A stretch of 64,000 nucleotides of DNA, taken from assembly GCA_037447655.1 (NCBI GenBank), contig JBBHKE010002130.1, positions 1 through 64,000 of the forward strand, written 5' to 3'. This DNA is from Zygnema cylindricum. Its lineage: Eukaryota; Streptophyta; Zygnematophyceae; Zygnematales; Zygnemataceae. The notes beneath the pieces are model-generated. The model was not told where the DNA came from. It worked only from the letters and a program-made list of their open reading frames with translations, and ran no database searches. A program made the translations under genes and the position numbers. Within the stretch, counting starts at the first letter, position 1. The number at the start of each line of letters is the position of its first letter. This document shows positions 61,274 through 64,000 of this stretch, in pieces.

Positions 61274-62312
61274 TGTTGAAATTAATAGATTTCTAGAGTA
61301 TTTTCTAGGTTTAAATATGTTAGTATAAAAGGAAAAGAAAAGGACGAACAGCCTGCCTCCACCTCCTCTCTCTAGCCCCCATACTTGTTGTAGTCAATAA
61401 AAGATAGAGAGGATGGTTGATCCATGGCTGCCTTAGTTCAACAAGCAGTTATTTTTAGTAGGTTACTAAAATTATACCTGACCGACTCGGGATTTGATCC
61501 CGGTACCTGCCGTTCGTCAAGTTGGCCGATAGCGGTCAGCTTTATCCTATTAGACTTTGACTAATGCTAAATGCTATAGTATGTGATAGATATATATTTA
61601 TTTAGGAGGGAACAAATTAATTTAACTTAAACATTATACGGCATGCATAGATACACGTTTATAAAGTACGAAGTACAATACTACTTTGAAACGGATACTG
61701 TGGATTTTTGTTTTTACAGCAAAACAAATATAGCGCAAGTATTTATAATGGCTGAGATTGCATTTAGAGTCAAATCCAACGGCGCACATCATCGCCGAAA
61801 TCCCATAATGGTCATTTTGGCACTTAGTGACGTGGCATGACCTGGCGCCACGTGGAGAGATAACATTTGGTCGCGGGAATTTCGAGGAACGTACTGACGA
61901 GTGGAAAATGGGGAGCGTCCGCTTAATGGCCTTGTCGTACAAAGGTCGTACAAAAAGTACATCGGCAGTAATACTTTTATGTATTGTAGAGTATTCTGAT
62001 TGGTTCGTATAGTTAGTAGATAGGGATTGTGAGAGGGAGCTTGGACTTAGAAAAATCTGGTAGATGGTCTTCTCTCTCTATAAGAAGTTGTATAAAGTTG
62101 GAATTTTTGTCGGCTTATAACTTATCGCCTGGTTGGGCGTTTTCAAAGATTATTTTTCCTACAGACTCATGGGAGTCCACGCTACATAGTGGTGTAGTCA
62201 AATTGTCAGCTTGTCTGCTTGGGTAGCACTGGTTTCCATTGAAAGTGGGTTATTTAATAACTACCTAGAGGCTTCCTATACTCGTTAGTCAAATGGAGGA
62301 CACAGAGTTTCA
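61274..62312 (+). repeat. EA 3' LTR
   Basis: 1039 bp, TGTTGAAATT to GAGTTTCA, the same length as the 5' LTR. It contains GGCGCCACGTGG (61845), GGACTTAGAAAA (62043), the LTR gag start ATGGAGGACACAGAGTTTCA (62293-62312), then the CACAA target repeat and satellite S1. Confidence 0.9.
61476..61566 (-). other. tRNA-like module antisense to the EA 3' LTR
   Basis: On the minus strand: AGTCTAATAGGATAAAGC (A-box side) and CGGGATCAAATCCCG, a perfect T-arm-like stem with a short AT-rich loop. Compared with CAGGATCAAATCCTG in other LTRs, the stem has changed on both sides (compensatory), which supports a conserved hairpin. Confidence 0.55.
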
Positions 62313-62733
62313 CACAATTTGTTAGCGCTAACAAGAATTGTTACCTAAATTACACAAAATTTTAGTGCTAACAAGAATTGTAACCTAACTTACACAACTG
62401 TTAGCGCTAAGAGGTATTGTTATCTAAACTGCACAAACTGTTAGCGCTAACATGAATTGTTACCTAACTTACACAAATTGTAAGGGCTAACAAGAATTGT
62501 AACCTAACTTACACAAACACGCTAACAGGAATTGTTATCTTAACTACACAAACTGTTAGCGCTAACAGGAATTGTTACCTAACTTACAAAAACAATTAGA
62601 GCTAACAAGAATTTTAACCTAACTTACACAAATTTTTAGCGCTAACAAGAATTGTTATCTCATTTACACAAATTTTTAGCGCTAATAAGAGTTGTTATCT
62701 AAACAACACAAACTGTTAACGCTAACAAGAATT
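62313..62733 (-). repeat. Satellite S1 array, inverted orientation
   Basis: About 10 monomers continuing the orientation of 49.15-52.53 kb, lying between the EA composite and a solo LTR. It begins with the CACAA and ends with the GAATT target duplications. Confidence 0.9.
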
Positions 62734-63916
62734 TGAAACTCTGTGTGCTTCATTGCCCATAGAAATCGCTGATCCAAAAGAAGCTAATCTAGATAGCGCC
62801 GACCCCAAGTTGATATAAACCCAAATGACTGACCCCTTGACATTTAAAAACCCATTATAGCTTCACCCATGTGAAATAAGACTTTCTGTGATCTCAGTTC
62901 CACCACAGAATGCAAAGTTAGAATATGAGTTTTGGATACATTCACCCACTTTGACTTTCCCTTAGAAATTCAGCCACCCTGGCAGGCAATAACTCTAGCG
63001 GATTACACCCCTGTATAGCTTGGACTTGCCTAATTCTGCAGCAAAAAGAATCACTGAAAATGGTCAAGTAAATTGATAGTTATGAATGGTCAAAGATGAC
63101 CTTTTGTATAGGAGCTCTCTCGGAGAGAGGCTGCTACCTACTAAATTTTCTAAGTCTTATTCCCTATCTAAAACTCTATCTATTGACGTACGACACCAAC
63201 CAAATTACTGTGTCGTACAGAAAAGTACGAGTACCGATGCACTTTCTGTACGGCCATCGTATAACAGGGCCAAATTGTCGACACGTGTCAAATCGGGATT
63301 TGTTCCCGTAATCTCCGGAGTTGCCGTAATCTAATGTTTTCGCACCACGTGTCACTCGAGGTGGCAATGACAGTAAAACGACAAAAATACATTTTCCGTG
63401 ATCGCGGCGCCTATCTCCGGCGTCCGATCAAAACCGACTTAATTCTAACCATTGAAAATGGGCGTGCGGTATTTGTTTCGCAGTCTAAATAAATGCGCGG
63501 TATCCTTTTCGTAATGTACATAAGACCGTACTATATTTGAACTGTTTCTATGTACTAGGAATCAATTCTTCTAGTTAAATGAATTGATCTACTTGGAAAC
63601 ATTTATATCTTTATCAAACTTATCAGTTAATAGTTGGCGTCATAGACTAATTGGATAAAGCTACCGATTAACGGATACCTTGATGGACAAAAGGTTTTAG
63701 GTTCGAATCCTGGGTCTGTCAACTATCATTTTGGTAAGTCTATCCACTCTATTCTATGTGTTCTCTAGAGGACCTAGGAAGCCATGGCTATATATCCCCT
63801 ATCCAGCCTTCAGTGACTACAACAAGTGTGGGGGCTGGGAGAGGGGAGTAAGAGGCATACTGCCTCTGCTCTTTTCCTATCCTAATACAAACCTAGAAAT
63901 TATTCAAATATCAACA
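62734..63916 (-). mobile_element. Solo LTR, large-LTR copia family, minus strand
   Basis: 1183 bp, + strand TGAAACTC to ATCAACA (TG...CA on the minus strand), with a perfect 5-bp duplication GAATT (62729-62733 and 63917-63921) inside satellite S1. It carries the minus-strand gag start ATGAAGCACACAGAGTTTCA at its end, CCACGTGTCAC (63345), a minus-strand AAGACTTAGAAAATTT (near 63140-63155), and a well-preserved tRNA-like module on the + strand. No internal region remains. Confidence 0.92.
63632..63724 (+). other. Best-preserved tRNA-like module in the solo LTR
   Basis: Ends AGTTGGC/GTCAACT can pair as an acceptor stem. The A-box-like segment is TAGACTAATTGGATAAAG, and the B box GGTTCGAATCC matches the pol III consensus exactly within a T-arm (TTAGG/CCTGG). 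The spacing between boxes is long, as in type II (Leu/Ser) tRNAs, but no clear anticodon arm is visible. It is most likely a tRNA-derived module in the LTR; a degenerate tRNA gene is possible. Confidence 0.6.
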
Positions 63917-64000
63917 GAATTGTTATATAAACTACACAACTTGTTAGCGCTAACAAGAATTGTTACCTAAATTCTACAAACTGTTAGCTCTAACAAGAAT
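63917..64000 (-). repeat. Satellite S1 array, inverted, running off the window
   Basis: Two monomers of S1 resume immediately after the solo LTR and continue to the window edge. Confidence 0.88.

Larger units (their letters stand above)
52533..62312 (+). mobile_element. EA composite copia element (chimeric, four LTR segments)
   Basis: LTR-A 52533-53571, gag-A to 54487, EB-like tail 54488-54889, truncated EB-like LTR 54890-56099, LTR-A 56100-57103, gag-pol 57104-61273, LTR-A 61274-62312. The outer flanks CACAA (52528-52532) and CACAA (62313-62317) form one perfect 5-bp target duplication in the inverted S1 array. The inner LTRs lack duplications. The structure is best explained by recombination between EA and EB-type copies inside one insertion. 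Confidence 0.85.

Noticed and set aside
17646-62312. Apparent post-3'-LTR duplications of the gag start, first read as tandem element remnants or splice-donor (CAG/GT) breakpoints
   Set aside because: The breakpoints coincide with LTR terminal CA and 5-bp target duplications, so the gag start is simply part of each LTR.
63632-63724. Functional nuclear tRNA gene
   Set aside because: The A/B boxes and acceptor-like ends are good, but no convincing anticodon arm is visible and related modules occur in the other large LTRs, so an LTR-embedded tRNA-derived module is more likely.

Overview
The window is nuclear DNA from a eukaryote, most likely of the green lineage (streptophyte or charophyte-like). 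The evidence is intron-split gene remnants at the left end, including MORN-repeat exons resembling the plastid import protein TIC100, a dense load of nested Ty1/copia LTR retrotransposons, and long satellite arrays. There is no prokaryotic gene organisation. A charophyte such as Chara is a guess from overall character, not a demonstrated assignment.

Layout. 1-7.4 kb: a degenerate multi-exon TIC100-like locus on the + strand. 7.4-11.0 kb: degenerate TAA/ATA repeat. 11.0-12.77 kb: degenerate CAT/CACCATCAT repeat. 12.78-26.2 kb: a four-level nest of copia elements. The oldest is element E3 (minus strand). Element EM (minus) lies in E3's integrase, element E1 (plus) lies in EM's gag, and a solo LTR of another family lies in E1's 5' LTR. 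About 26.4-27.9 kb: satellite S2 (about 100 bp monomers). 27.9-30.7 kb: satellite S1 (40 bp monomer built on the palindrome TGTTAGCGCTAACA). 30.73-36.25 kb: copia element E2 (plus), again followed by S1. 37.53-45.24 kb: a tandem LTR-int-LTR-int-LTR structure of a non-autonomous family (EB, minus) with one ATAAA target duplication. 45.7-52.5 kb: a large S1 array whose orientation flips near 49.15 kb. 52.53-62.31 kb: a composite copia element (EA, plus) bounded by a CACAA duplication. 62.3-64.0 kb: more S1, interrupted by a solo LTR with a GAATT duplication.

The copia families share an unusual architecture. Each LTR runs through the first codons of gag and ends in CA directly before a primer-binding site (GGTTATGGGCCCACC or a variant). 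That site is complementary to the anticodon arm of initiator tRNA-Met, the half-tRNA priming known for Drosophila copia. The large-LTR families (EA, EB and the solo LTRs) also carry a tRNA-like A-box/B-box module in antisense orientation. The EB family encodes a single Gag-type protein whose C-terminal half aligns with shrunken, catalytically altered protease/RT/RNase H regions of its relatives. Its two copies carry different disabling lesions, so an uninterrupted chimeric ORF probably existed recently. All retroelement genes in this window carry stops, frameshifts or active-site losses, and none looks fully autonomous.
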